Positions 28,259 through 38,051 of a stretch of DNA of 64,000 nt are shown piece after piece; position 1 is the first letter of the stretch; every line of letters begins with the position of its first letter. Under the pieces are notes generated by a model. It was not told the origin of the DNA. It did no database searches and saw nothing but the letters and a program-made list of their open reading frames with translations. The position numbers were made by a program, and so were the translations under genes. Origin of the DNA: Nostoc sp. 106C (GTDB taxonomy: Bacteria > Cyanobacteriota > Cyanobacteriia > Cyanobacteriales > Nostocaceae); contig NZ_MTAW01000235.1 in the NCBI RefSeq assembly GCF_002154725.1, forward strand, positions 1 through 64,000, in the 5' to 3' direction.

Positions 28259-28290
28259 AAGAGTTATTAGCTCAAATACTAATAACTCTT
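28259..28290. terminator. Perfect 12-bp hairpin between convergent genes
   Basis: aagagttattag pairs exactly with ctaataactctt across an 8-nt loop. It lies 16 nt after the DUF2854 stop and 11 nt from the stop of the CRR7 gene. No strong T tract, so possibly a bidirectional terminator. Confidence 0.55.
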
Positions 28291-28301
28291 GACTGAAAAA
28301 T

Positions 28302-28562
28302 TCACTTTTCTAAGCGGACTGCGTACCACTGTAAATATTTTCCAGGCCCTAGATCTAATTCGCAACTCGTATCAATTAAATACTTAGCTCGATCTTGTAC
28401 AGCCTCAATTTTTTGAACATCTGGCGGTAAATCGCCAAAACTTAAATTTTGCAGAACTAATTTGAGCTTTTCTAATAACTCCGAGACAGTGAGAAATTGT
28501 TCCGGTTGGTTTGTTTCTAGGACAACAAAGTAGTCCTCTGCATACATTAAGGGATCGGGCAT
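28302..28562 (-). CDS. CRR7-like protein (chlororespiratory reduction 7 family)
   Basis: An 86-aa soluble protein matching the CRR7 family as I recall it: N-terminal MPDPLMYAEDYFVVLETNQPE and C-terminal CELDLGPGKYLQWYAVRLEK. In plants CRR7 is needed for assembly of the chloroplast NAD(P)H dehydrogenase-like complex; in cyanobacteria an analogous role in NDH-1 is inferred, not shown by sequence. It starts at ATG 28560-28562. Transcribed alone. Confidence 0.8.
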   Translation of the reverse strand: MPDPLMYAEDYFVVLETNQPEQFLTVSELLEKLKLVLQNLSFGDLPPDVQKIEAVQDRAKYLIDTSCELDLGPGKYLQWYAVRLEK

Positions 28563-30044
28563 TGAGGTTATTTATAGATTCTTGTCAAGATTTTACTGGC
28601 TTTTGAAGAAAGGCGTTCTTAATATGAAATAATTTTACAATTACTAAGAAAAATTCTTTATTAATCTAAGTTTTTTTGGTTGAAAATTTTAAATTTCTAA
28701 TATTATTGTAGCTATCAAATTTATGAATTTTCATAAAAGCCAATTGTGTTTGGCAATTTATGCTGATACCTACTTAGTACACAACCAATTATAAAACTTT
28801 TATAATCTTTCTACTTTATTGTCAAGATAGTGAGCATACCCAGGCGGAATACAGCAAAAAATCTAAACCGATAATCCCAGGGTGTATTTTCAAGCTTGTC
28901 ACCTAGATTATGCGATCGCAAGGCGAGCGATGAAACGAGGCTACTTCATTAAAGAGCCAAGGAAGGTTTAGAACCATTGCTACTTCTACTAAAACCCCGA
29001 ACAGCTAAACAAATAACTTTTATTTTGTCTTTTTCCAATACCATCTGGACACAAGCAGAGTTTTCTTTAAAGCTTGTGAGGGGAGATAGATCAGTAGCTC
29101 AGTTTTATTCTCAGCGTTTTCACTTAACTTATTAACTTAAGAGTTACTTAAAAACCAAGTATTACTATTTACTATTCCTTTAGCCAATGTCATGAGCTTA
29201 CAACTCTGAAAAGCTTGCCTATGGTAATAAAGGGGTTGAAACTAAGCGATTATGGGATTTATAGCTAGATATTTATCTAGCACATTTTAGCTATTACATC
29301 ACCTATCTTTAGTGTTAAAAATCACCGTCTAACAAAAAAAGCAAGGTTAATATTTGAAGTTTTCCCGGAAATGACAATTCGACTTTAGCAGTAGGGAAAT
29401 ATAAATAATACGCCTGATGTGAATGAGAAAGGTCTTTTACCCCATAAGGGTTTCTCAACTAGCCCAAAATCATGGTTTTGTGTCTATCAACGAAATTACA
29501 AGGGTTTCAAGACTTAATTCACATTCAACGTAGATAACACCTTTGTGACCATGTTCCTTAACTAGACAAGAAGGTAAAAATTGCCTTTGTGTTTCAAATA
29601 AACTGTCTATGCAACCTAGTCATCTACCGTTTGCTTGGCTAAGAATAATTGAGCATTTTATTTTTCAACTGCTGGATAGCCTTTTACGGCGACTGTTGGC
29701 ATTAAACAGAGAGCTATCAGCCCTATTGCTTGGGAGGAGAAGTTTTTTTCAAGCTACTCTCAAAGCTTTCCGCCTAAACAAATTGTTCAATCGTAATATT
29801 TACACTGCACAAAAAATCGATTCATCAGCAAGCAGATCTTTGCTTGCCTCGAGAAATCCAGTACAAACTGGGCAATCATTGTACATAAAACACATGTGTT
29901 GCCTAAGTATCTTCTATCAAATTGCTTGTTCAGTAGGATTGTGACTAAGGCAAAAAACTTTTACTTACAGGTGATTTGGTTAAGGGGGCAAGTTTTCTCA
30001 CGTTCGCCCTTACCGATACTCTCATTTTCTGTGGAACGCAACTC
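28563..30044. other. Long stretch without a well-supported gene
   Basis: About 1.5 kb. The only open frame of note is the doubtful 111-aa one at 29609-29944. A HIP1 site near 28914-28920 and scattered short palindromes are visible, but no RNA gene or repeat unit I could define. It probably includes the promoter of the REC-GGDEF gene. Confidence 0.4.
29609..29944 (+). CDS. Doubtful 111-aa open reading frame
   Basis: ATG start, Leu- and Arg-rich N-terminal half (IIEHFIFQLLDSLLRRLLAL), Cys-containing tail. It has no recognisable domain and no clear ribosome-binding site. It is on the same strand as, and 100 bp before, the REC-GGDEF gene, so it could be a leader gene. Codon use is not diagnostic. 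I keep it as a possibility only. Confidence 0.25.
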   Translation: MQPSHLPFAWLRIIEHFIFQLLDSLLRRLLALNRELSALLLGRRSFFQATLKAFRLNKLFNRNIYTAQKIDSSASRSLLASRNPVQTGQSLYIKHMCCLSIFYQIACSVGL

Positions 30045-31067
30045 ATGTCAGGCATAAGTCCATTTTCTCTTTCCAAACAACCGCCACTGATTTTGGTGGC
30101 TGATGATGACAAGACCATGCGAGTGCTGTTGCGTAAAGCTATGGAACAAGAAGGCTATCGAGTGGTCGAGGTCAATGATGGTCAGCAATGTTTAGATGCT
30201 TACGATACTATTAAACCGGATATAGTGTTGCTAGATGCGGTAATGCCCGTGATGGATGGCTTTACATGCTGTAAGCAATTACTCAAAATTGCTAGAAATA
30301 ATTTGATGTCAGCACTTGCAAGTTTTGACACTGACTCTGCTTTAGGTAATACTGTTATTTCTAAACTATGGGAGCGCACTCCTATATTGATGATCACATG
30401 CTTGGACGATGAAGAGTCCGTCAACCGTGCTTTTGAAGCGGGGGCAATGGATTACATAACCAAACCAATTCACTGGGCAGTTTTACGCCAGCGTTTGCGA
30501 CGGTTATTGCAACAAGCACAAGTCTACAAACAGTTAGAGGCGGCAAACCAAGCTTTGCAGCATATCGCCAACGTTGATGGCTTAACAGGGTTAGCTAATC
30601 GTCGCCGCTTTGATGATTACCTGAATACTCAGTGGATTAATTTAGCACAAGAAGAATTACCTCTGTCACTGATTTTGTGTGATATCGACTTTTTTAAATT
30701 TTATAATGATAAATATGGTCACCCTGCGGGAGATCTTTGCTTACAAAAAGTGGGTGCTATCTTAAATCATACGGCACAAAAAAATCAAGATTTAGTAGCA
30801 CGTTATGGTGGCGAAGAATTTGCTGTAATTATGCCCAATACTCATGCATTTGGTGCAGTTCACGTTGCTGCTGCTATGCAAGCTGGAGTCAGAGATTTAA
30901 AAATTATTCATGATGGGTCACAGGTGAGCCAATATGTCACCCTGAGTATGGGTGTGGCAACTATAGTTCCTACTTGGGAATCATCACCCTCAGATTTGAT
31001 TGTGACCGCAGATAAGGCACTTTACCAAGCAAAGGCGGAGGGGCGCGATCGCATTATCCTCAAATAA
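30045..31067 (+). CDS. REC-GGDEF diguanylate cyclase response regulator
   Basis: A 340-aa two-domain regulator expected to make cyclic di-GMP when phosphorylated. I chose the ATG at 30045, which places the REC domain at the usual distance; the frame opens at a TTG at 29976. The REC domain has the acidic pair (VADDDK), Asp64 and a KP near IHW. Relative to typical receivers it carries an insertion of about 20-25 residues before TPILMIT. The GGDEF domain has an intact GGEEF (residues 255-259). The inhibitory I-site, expected as RxxD five residues earlier, reads KNQD, so product feedback may be lost. It converges with sasA. Confidence 0.92.
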   Translation: MSGISPFSLSKQPPLILVADDDKTMRVLLRKAMEQEGYRVVEVNDGQQCLDAYDTIKPDIVLLDAVMPVMDGFTCCKQLLKIARNNLMSALASFDTDSALGNTVISKLWERTPILMITCLDDEESVNRAFEAGAMDYITKPIHWAVLRQRLRRLLQQAQVYKQLEAANQALQHIANVDGLTGLANRRRFDDYLNTQWINLAQEELPLSLILCDIDFFKFYNDKYGHPAGDLCLQKVGAILNHTAQKNQDLVARYGGEEFAVIMPNTHAFGAVHVAAAMQAGVRDLKIIHDGSQVSQYVTLSMGVATIVPTWESSPSDLIVTADKALYQAKAEGRDRIILK

Positions 31068-31150
31068 TTAATAAATATTGAACTAGCCAATAAATCAAAA
31101 TCTAAAAATTACAATTTTAATAATCGGTTTTCAGGTAAAAAATGCGGTGA

Positions 31151-32338
31151 CTAAGAAGGGTAAACTGGCAGTGTGAAGTGGAACCATGCTCCAGCATTAG
31201 GAACAGAGTCAACCCAGATTTGACCATAGTGCGCCCGAATTATCCGTTGACATAGACAAAGACCAATGCCGTACCCTTCTGTAGCTTCATCCCGTTGTAG
31301 GCGGAAATGATTTTCAAAGATCCGATCGCGGTTTTCGTAAGGAATTCCTGGACCAGTGTCACCAATACTAATCTGAACTTTTTGAGTAGTGCGGTGTAGT
31401 CCGGCAAGACTAATCTTGCCACCAGCAGGCGTATATTTAATTGCATTGTCCAACAGATTAACCAGTACTTGGTGTATGCGTTCTGGATCGGCATACACAT
31501 AGGGTAAGTCCTGAGGGACATCTGTTTCTATCTGTTGAGATTTAGCGGTGTAGCGATCGCGCAATTCTTCGACTACATCTAGACAGAGTTTGCCGATTTC
31601 CATTTTTTGCGGTACGATTGGTAGCTCAGTATCATTGCCCCTACCTACCTGCAAAAGATCAGTAATCATACGGTCAATTGTCTTCGTTTGAGTACGGGCT
31701 TGTTTTAATAAATGCGCCGTCATTGCTGGTTTGAGGCGCTGGAATTGGCCTGTATCTATGTTGTAGTTAGATTGGAGAGTTTCTATAGCGATCGCGGCAG
31801 CAGTCAAAGGATTGCGGAGGTCGTGGGCCAGCACAGCGATCACCCTGTCTTTAAATTGCAACTGCTCTTGGAGTTTCTCTTGTTCCTGTTTTAAGCGAAA
31901 AATTTCGTCCGAGAGGCGGATAAGTTCGGCGGAAACAGCAACTGAACTAATTGTAGATTTGGGTGATACCACCCGACCATTTTCGTCTAGACGTTCTTGT
32001 AAGTCTTCTTGTAGCTTTAAATAGGCATCTACAGAGGCTTGCCAACGGGGCCACCAGTTTTTTAGTTGACCGATGATATTACTCCCCGCAATGATTTGCC
32101 TGGGTTCCGGGTGGATTTTGATTAAAGCTGGCGTCGCCACTAATTTAAAGTGTTCCGCCATATAGGGTTGTTGCCCGACATCAATAATTTGAAGTTCAAA
32201 GTGATATCCAGTCTGCAATTCTTTCAAGTAAGCACGTATTCGCTGTACTTGTTGTCGGGACTTGGGACGTCCATCGACAAACAGCAATAGCTGGAGCGGA
32301 GCATCAGAAGAGATCGGCTGATCTTGGGAAACTGGCAT
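31151..32338 (-). CDS. sasA: Adaptive-response sensory kinase SasA (clock output)
   Basis: A 395-aa soluble histidine kinase that reads the KaiC clock state and phosphorylates RpaA. The N-terminal KaiB-like thioredoxin-fold domain is clear ([20 protein letters not shown] to about residue 100), followed by a helical linker. The phospho-acceptor is His172 in AHDLRNPLT, then the N box ([14 protein letters not shown]), G1 (DTGPGIP) and G2 (GYGIGLCL). I chose the ATG at 32336-32338 (MPVSQD) over a TTG nine codons upstream. No kai genes or rpaA lie in the window. It is divergent from the exported 513-aa protein. Confidence 0.95.
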   Translation of the reverse strand: MPVSQDQPISSDAPLQLLLFVDGRPKSRQQVQRIRAYLKELQTGYHFELQIIDVGQQPYMAEHFKLVATPALIKIHPEPRQIIAGSNIIGQLKNWWPRWQASVDAYLKLQEDLQERLDENGRVVSPKSTISSVAVSAELIRLSDEIFRLKQEQEKLQEQLQFKDRVIAVLAHDLRNPLTAAAIAIETLQSNYNIDTGQFQRLKPAMTAHLLKQARTQTKTIDRMITDLLQVGRGNDTELPIVPQKMEIGKLCLDVVEELRDRYTAKSQQIETDVPQDLPYVYADPERIHQVLVNLLDNAIKYTPAGGKISLAGLHRTTQKVQISIGDTGPGIPYENRDRIFENHFRLQRDEATEGYGIGLCLCQRIIRAHYGQIWVDSVPNAGAWFHFTLPVYPS

Positions 32339-32483
32339 GTAATCGTGTTTCAGCACTGGTAACAACCCGGTCGCGCTTGACAGAAAGTTTAAGATGGACT
32401 GACGCTTGTCGGTGGTCGTTCTTTCTTTTAAATTTAATATCTATTTTAGATTTTTCTACACCTATCAGTCCTGCGTTTTTCAT

Positions 32484-34025
32484 ATGAGATACATCTTTTT
32501 CAGCCTTTTGCTTCCTTTTAGCTTTGCTTCTGTTCCAGGTAAGATGCAAATTCTTGATCGTCAGTTCACATCCTCTCCAAATCAAAATCTGGCGGCAGAA
32601 CCAGCCAATGAAAGCTTTTATACTACAGCCAGCCATCTGGTACAGCAACAGATCAATCTGATTGCCCGCATTGAGCAAGCTCTGATCACACCCGATGCTA
32701 ATCAGATGCGATCCGTTCTAGGGCAATTAACTGTCCAGACGAAGTCTGTAGACGCTTTCCTGAACCGTCAAAGCAAAAGTCCCAAAACTTTATGTACCTC
32801 AGGAGTGGATTTAACTGAGAATTTCCCTTTAGCCGAGCAATTAACTGGGTCACAAATAAAAATTTACTGCTCTTTGTATACTTCTAACCAAGAATTATTA
32901 AAACTTTCTCCAATATTGGATCGTTTGTTATCTCGGCGGGGGGAGCTGGCTTTAGTCCGAAGTCTACCCCTTGTAACTGGCGAGCGACAATCAGATCCGG
33001 CGTTGGCTATTGCACCGATACAGCATCCTCAACTCGACAAGCTAGCGACACCCTTTTCGGCACAAGAACCAAACGTAGTTTCACCCTCACCACCAATTAT
33101 TGGTAGGACTGCGAAAACAGCCATAGCTGATTATGTATCACCCATACAACCCGCGATCACAGCACCTCCAGAAGCGCTCACTACGCTTGCATCTGCCAAG
33201 AAATTCTTGAGCGCAGCACAGGTAGAATTCCCCTTAAAAAATCAATTTACAAATCCTCAGGAAACTACTGCGATACTAGACCGATTTACCTACGACATTG
33301 ATCCCCAAGAACCGCAAACTTACGCTAACTTTCTGAAATTGCCTCATACTGGCATTTTCCGTGTGTTACCTAACTTGGCTTACCAGCGTCCGCTGAATAC
33401 GCTCCAGAATCGATTGGTAATAGATGTCAGCGGACGCTATCCTTTTCCTTTATTGGATAATCCTAAAGGTGGATTTACTCCCAGTCTAGCACTTCAGCTG
33501 GTTGGCGATGCCTCCTGCGGCAAGTCCTGCGGTCTACGCTTTGGGCTTGGCTATCAAGGTGTAGATTACAGTTTCATGGTAGATTTGGGGGATGTTCCTC
33601 TAAACAACTTAGAGCCGAAGCTACAAGCTGTAGCACGGTCAACACGAGAATTTTTTCTCAACTACCAGCCTCCCAAACAATTAAATGAATTACAAGTAGA
33701 GCGGCGGCGGTTTCTGACTGGCAAAGACCAAAATTGGAATTTAAATCAAGTCATTTTAGCTGATGCTAAAGCTGAATTAAATCATACGTATTTAGTGCGA
33801 TCGCTACAATTTCAACTACCAGATATGATTTTGAGCGGTAGAGCACTTTCCCCACAAGAACGCCAATCTCTAGGGCAAATACAACAGTTGCGCAGCAGTG
33901 ATATCCTGCTTGCCTTTCGACCAGTGCGTCGCCGTTCTGATGGTAGCTACACGATTCTTTGGCGAGTTTTAACTCAGTTTCCCGAACCACAAATTAAAGA
34001 CTTAGAAACGTCTATAAATTCTTGA
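32484..34025 (+). CDS. Exported protein of unknown function
   Basis: A 513-aa protein starting at ATG 32484 (MRYIFFSLLLPFSFASVPG, a signal peptide); the frame is open 26 codons earlier but without signal character. The middle is Pro/Thr/Ser-rich (about residues 180-250) and the C-terminal part looks folded (VIDVSGRYPFPLLDNP; FLNYQPPKQLNELQVERRR; SYTILWRVL). I recognise no family. A GC-rich palindrome-like stretch (33505-33545) encodes ASCGKSCGLRFG and may be an in-frame repeat insertion. It is divergent from sasA and 123 bp before the glycosyltransferase gene. Confidence 0.65.
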   Translation: MRYIFFSLLLPFSFASVPGKMQILDRQFTSSPNQNLAAEPANESFYTTASHLVQQQINLIARIEQALITPDANQMRSVLGQLTVQTKSVDAFLNRQSKSPKTLCTSGVDLTENFPLAEQLTGSQIKIYCSLYTSNQELLKLSPILDRLLSRRGELALVRSLPLVTGERQSDPALAIAPIQHPQLDKLATPFSAQEPNVVSPSPPIIGRTAKTAIADYVSPIQPAITAPPEALTTLASAKKFLSAAQVEFPLKNQFTNPQETTAILDRFTYDIDPQEPQTYANFLKLPHTGIFRVLPNLAYQRPLNTLQNRLVIDVSGRYPFPLLDNPKGGFTPSLALQLVGDASCGKSCGLRFGLGYQGVDYSFMVDLGDVPLNNLEPKLQAVARSTREFFLNYQPPKQLNELQVERRRFLTGKDQNWNLNQVILADAKAELNHTYLVRSLQFQLPDMILSGRALSPQERQSLGQIQQLRSSDILLAFRPVRRRSDGSYTILWRVLTQFPEPQIKDLETSINS

Positions 34026-34148
34026 TCGTTACTCTCATATTTCCGTGCTCGCCAATACCTATTCAGTGTTTCTGCTGGTGACATTCATATCATCAATCAC
34101 TACCATTTTAGGAAAAGATATAAACTTTTCTAATTTTTTATCATTAAA

Positions 34149-35150
34149 ATGATGATTGATTTTAGTGTGGCTATATGTACATTTAATGGAGAAAAACGTT
34201 TACCGGATGTTTTAGATAAACTAAAAGAATGCTGTGCATATACTACCCAATTAGCAATTGATGCAGAGCCGATAAATTGGGAAATTATTATTATTGATAA
34301 TAATAGTAAAGATAATACAGCAAAAATAGTTCAAGAATATCAAGCAGATTGGCCCGCAACGTACCCAATTAAGTATTTCTTGGAATATAAGCAAGGATTA
34401 AGCTTTGCTAGAGAGCGTGCTATTCAAGAAGCTCAAGGTACATTTGTTGGGTTTCTAGATGATGATAATTTACCTACGCGTAATTGGATTGCATCTGCCT
34501 ATAATTTTGGAAAAAATCATCCTCAAGCTGGGGCTTACGGTGGAAGAATTCACGGTGACTATGAAGTTACTCCCCCAAATAATTTTGATAGAATCAGCTT
34601 GTTTTTAGCTATTGGCGGTAGTAGCAAAACAATTTGCTATACTGCCCCTGAAAACAGCTTGTACTATAAAAAAGTCCTGCCCGCAGGTGCAGGATTAGTA
34701 GTTCGCAAACAAGCATGGATTGAAAATGTTCCACAAAATCTATTTTTTCAGGGTCGAGTTAATGGTTCCTTAGTAACTGCTGAAGATATAGAAGCTTTAA
34801 CTCACATTAAAAAAGCTGGCTGGGAAATTTGGCACAACGCCGAAATGGAAATTTATCACCGCATTCCTAAACAGCGTTTAGAAAAAGGGTATTTGTTAAA
34901 ATTGATGCGTAGTATAGGTCTGAGCCGTCATTACACTCGGATGTTAGACTTGCAAATTTGGCAACAGCCGTTTGTTTCTCTGGCTTACATGGCTAATGAT
35001 ATCCGAAAAATAGTTATGCATTTGCTTAAATATCGTATGGTTCTCAGAACCGATATTGTAGCAGCCTGTGAAATGGAACTTTTAATTGGAGCTTTTTTCA
35101 GCCCTTTTTATATTTGGAAAAGAGCTTTATTAAAATTAAACAAGAGTTAA
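34149..35150 (+). CDS. GT2 glycosyltransferase, HpsE-like
   Basis: A 333-aa GT-A fold family 2 enzyme that transfers a sugar from a nucleotide sugar during polysaccharide synthesis. The GT2 pattern is complete: VAICTFNGEKRL at the start, IIIDNNSKDNT, and the metal-binding DDD in FLDDDNLPTR. An acceptor-side region carries AEDIEALTHIKKAGWEIW. The sequence resembles HpsE of the hormogonium polysaccharide locus of Nostoc punctiforme. The other hps genes are not in this window, so equivalence is uncertain. The C-terminal part has a hydrophobic helix. Start ATG 34149 (a second ATG follows directly). Confidence 0.85.
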   Translation: MMIDFSVAICTFNGEKRLPDVLDKLKECCAYTTQLAIDAEPINWEIIIIDNNSKDNTAKIVQEYQADWPATYPIKYFLEYKQGLSFARERAIQEAQGTFVGFLDDDNLPTRNWIASAYNFGKNHPQAGAYGGRIHGDYEVTPPNNFDRISLFLAIGGSSKTICYTAPENSLYYKKVLPAGAGLVVRKQAWIENVPQNLFFQGRVNGSLVTAEDIEALTHIKKAGWEIWHNAEMEIYHRIPKQRLEKGYLLKLMRSIGLSRHYTRMLDLQIWQQPFVSLAYMANDIRKIVMHLLKYRMVLRTDIVAACEMELLIGAFFSPFYIWKRALLKLNKS

Positions 35151-35246
35151 AACTCATATATTTGATAAGGTCTTGCCAAGGCTGAAATTTTGGTTTATTT
35201 GAAATCAAAGATTTTATAAAAATTATTCTAAAAATTTCATTAATTT

Positions 35247-36134
35247 ATGCAACTAGATTCTAGGGAAATTAAGGCTATTGAGACTTGTTCTAAAGATGGA
35301 CTTACTAGAACTCAGCTAGTTGATTGTATTAGCAGAGTCTTGATTATTGCTTATAAAGAATCAACTCAAGAACTTGAAGCATTATTAACTAGTGAAGGGT
35401 TTGATGTTGAAGTTCTCAGGCAGGAAGCCAAACCAGAATATCAAAATTTTTCCCGGAGTTATCTTTGCCTAATGAATCATTGCAGAGCTTGGCAAAGAGC
35501 GATGCAAGCAGCCCAACCAACGATAATTATTGAAGCAGACTTTGTGCCAGTAGTTGATTTTGGTGAGCTACCTCTACCTTTCAATCCTAATCAAAATGAT
35601 GTTGGGATTAGCTGGCTATACACTTGTGCACCGCAACTATACTACGTTTCATCTGATGGTTATGCTGAAGGGTTTTCCACTTCAGCCGTTGCCTATATTG
35701 TGAATCCTCAAAGTGCCTGTTATTTACTAGAACTGGCAGAGGAAATCCGAACAAATGTGGGTGTGACTAACTATTCAACTTGGGATTCCACCATTGATTC
35801 CTTTCTCCGCCAAAAAAAACTGAAGAATTACATTCCTTGGCGCAATTATGGTGAACATGGAGGTTTACCTAATCCAGAGCATTACCAAAACAAGTTAAGT
35901 AAAACTCACCGTGCTGATGTTCTCCACGGTAAGCTTGCTTTTATACCCTTGTATGCTGTTGGTAAAAATGATGGTAACTTGAGGTTACTGTCAGTAAGGT
36001 TCTGGGCACGTATTAAGGGAATTACCCGTTTGCTAACTGGACGCTTTCTGCGAGTAAAAGTGCTCCAGGGTTCTAGCTCTCCTATAAGACTACTCAGTTT
36101 TGCAGTTCTCAGACAGTTGACCTTGAATGTGTAA
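35247..36134 (+). CDS. GT25-like LPS/polysaccharide glycosyltransferase
   Basis: A 295-aa protein resembling family 25 glycosyltransferases of LPS biosynthesis. It has LTREQ-type lead sequence, LCLMNHCRAWQRAMQ, the acidic motif IIIEADFVPVVDF (position of the EDD-like metal site), and STSAVAYIVNPQSACYLLE. Motifs are looser than in the canonical family (LEDD is replaced by IEADF). It follows the HpsE-like gene by 96 bp on the same strand, suggesting a shared role in surface polysaccharide. Substrate unknown. Confidence 0.75.
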   Translation: MQLDSREIKAIETCSKDGLTRTQLVDCISRVLIIAYKESTQELEALLTSEGFDVEVLRQEAKPEYQNFSRSYLCLMNHCRAWQRAMQAAQPTIIIEADFVPVVDFGELPLPFNPNQNDVGISWLYTCAPQLYYVSSDGYAEGFSTSAVAYIVNPQSACYLLELAEEIRTNVGVTNYSTWDSTIDSFLRQKKLKNYIPWRNYGEHGGLPNPEHYQNKLSKTHRADVLHGKLAFIPLYAVGKNDGNLRLLSVRFWARIKGITRLLTGRFLRVKVLQGSSSPIRLLSFAVLRQLTLNV

Positions 36135-36243
36135 ATAGTCAAGTCTCAAAGATTATTATCTTTGAAACTTCTTACTTGAGGCTTTAACTTCAGTTGACAG
36201 TCTGCGCTAGGGTAGGAATTGACACTAGATTTGATAATTTCCT

Positions 36244-37659
36244 GTGCTGCCCTGTAAAAACCCAGCTGTATTTCTGAGTTTGGCTGTTTTACTCTCTTCG
36301 TTAACAGCCTGTGCTAATAGTCCCGTCGCCAAAAACCTTGAGCAGTCTGTGGCGGCTGATCCTCAGTTGCAAACTAACCCAGTTGTGTTTGGAGAAGCTA
36401 AAGATAACCAACTGCAAGCACAGCAAAACCAATCCACAGTTAAATTGCCAGCTGATTTTCCCCAAGATATTCCGTTATATCCTAATGCCAAACTAGAAGA
36501 AGTTACACCAACTAGTGGTACAGAAAACAGAGTCTCCACTCGTTGGCTAAGTTCTGACCCTAGCAATTTTATTGCCGATTTTTACCGTAACCAGTTGCAA
36601 GCGAATAATTGGCAGATTTTGCAAAAACCAACAGATGATGTGGGAGGTGTTTTTGAGGCGCAGCGCAATGATCTGCTGGTAAAGGTTTCTGTTCAAGCTC
36701 AATCAGTCACCAACCCAACACCCAATCAACCACAAACAGCCACTCAATTACTAATTGAGTACTCACCTTCTAGCACTACAACGGCACAACCTACGCCAAC
36801 TACCAATCCGAGAGAAACTACTAACGCTCAAACTACTAACGAGGTTCCCCAACCAGGCGATTCTGAATTTATAGGTCCTCTACTACCTCAAAACGTAGCA
36901 ACACAGCCAGGAACTACATCTGAAAGTCCATCAGCCGCTACACCTACAGTGGCTTCTCAAGAATTTAACGATTTGAACAAAGCACCTCAAGAACTGCGAC
37001 AACACATCCAAGACTTAGCAACATTAGGTGTTTTATCTACGGAATCTCAAGTAACTAAGAGCAACTCGAATAGTACAACTAATCAATTCACACCAAGTAA
37101 AACCATAACTCGTCGAGAATACGCCCGTTGGCTAGTGGCTGCTAACAATGCAATGAATGTTAACAATCCAGCGAAGCAGATTCGCCTAGCTTCCGAAACT
37201 GCTCAACCTGCTTTTAGTGATGTGTCGGCAAAAGATCCTGATTTTCCAGAAATTCAAGGATTAGCTGAAGCGGGATTAATTCCCAGTTCGTTGTCTGGCG
37301 ATACTACAGCAGTTTTATTCCGCCCTGATGCTCCTCTAACGCGGGAGCAGTTGGTACTGTGGAAATTACCTTTGGATACTCGCCAAGCCTTACCCGCAGC
37401 TAACTTAGATGCTGTAAAACAAACCTGGGGTTTCCAAGATGCAGGTAAAATTGACCCCAAAGCTTTAAGAGCAGTGTTAGCTGATTACCAAAATGGTGAA
37501 CAATCTAATATCCGCAGGGTATTTGGTTATACAACACTTTTTCAACCCAAAAAACCAGTTACTCGCGCTGAGGCGGCAGCAGCTTTGTGGTACTTCGGAA
37601 CTCAGGGTGAGGGAATATCGGCTGTTGATGCTTTAAAGTTAAAGCGTCCACAAACCTAA
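36244..37659 (+). CDS. SLH-domain lipoprotein
   Basis: A 471-aa protein starting at GTG 36244, with a signal peptide and lipobox (LSSLTAC, about residue 23). An N-terminal globular part (about residues 65-160) is followed by a Thr/Pro/Gln-rich linker. A C-terminal S-layer homology region comes last (DLATLGVLS, then ITRREYARWLVAAN; AFSDVSAKDPDFPEIQGLAEAGLI; LTREQLVLWKL; PVTRAEAAAALWYF). SLH domains usually bind peptidoglycan-linked polymer, so it is an envelope protein. It lies 109 bp behind the GT25-like gene. Confidence 0.85.
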   Translation: MLPCKNPAVFLSLAVLLSSLTACANSPVAKNLEQSVAADPQLQTNPVVFGEAKDNQLQAQQNQSTVKLPADFPQDIPLYPNAKLEEVTPTSGTENRVSTRWLSSDPSNFIADFYRNQLQANNWQILQKPTDDVGGVFEAQRNDLLVKVSVQAQSVTNPTPNQPQTATQLLIEYSPSSTTTAQPTPTTNPRETTNAQTTNEVPQPGDSEFIGPLLPQNVATQPGTTSESPSAATPTVASQEFNDLNKAPQELRQHIQDLATLGVLSTESQVTKSNSNSTTNQFTPSKTITRREYARWLVAANNAMNVNNPAKQIRLASETAQPAFSDVSAKDPDFPEIQGLAEAGLIPSSLSGDTTAVLFRPDAPLTREQLVLWKLPLDTRQALPAANLDAVKQTWGFQDAGKIDPKALRAVLADYQNGEQSNIRRVFGYTTLFQPKKPVTRAEAAAALWYFGTQGEGISAVDALKLKRPQT

Positions 37660-38051
37660 TTCTGGGGTGGTTAACCCACATTTGAAAGATTTTTGTTAAA
37701 GGTAGCGATCGCTTACAGGATGCAGCTATCTTAACCTTATTGATCTGTAGTTAGCAGTAAGGTAAGTATTTCAACTTACGAATTTTTGAAAGCCACCTCT
37801 GTAATTTCTTTATAATAAAACTGTGGCTTGTATATAAAATTTCAGTAAATCTATGCATTAACAGTGATTTCAGCTTAATATTTTATTGATAAATATTTTC
37901 CTATTAGCTCATTATAAACACGCAAAAAATTTGGAGAATTTAAGAAAATATACTTTTTTTGCAACAGACTAAAAGAAAATCAGTAAGTATATTTATTCTC
38001 TTAAAGCCTTTTAGGTTAATAAGCATCAAATAATACTAGGGTCAGATAATC
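37660..38051. other. AT-rich promoter spacer
   Basis: About 390 bp, AT-rich, with no gene or clear repeat. It presumably carries the promoter of the PEP-CTERM hydrolase. Confidence 0.4.

Noticed and set aside
32304-32678. 124-aa frame on the minus strand, overlapping the sasA start
   Set aside because: It overlaps both the KaiB-like N-terminus of SasA and the signal peptide of the exported protein, each better supported.
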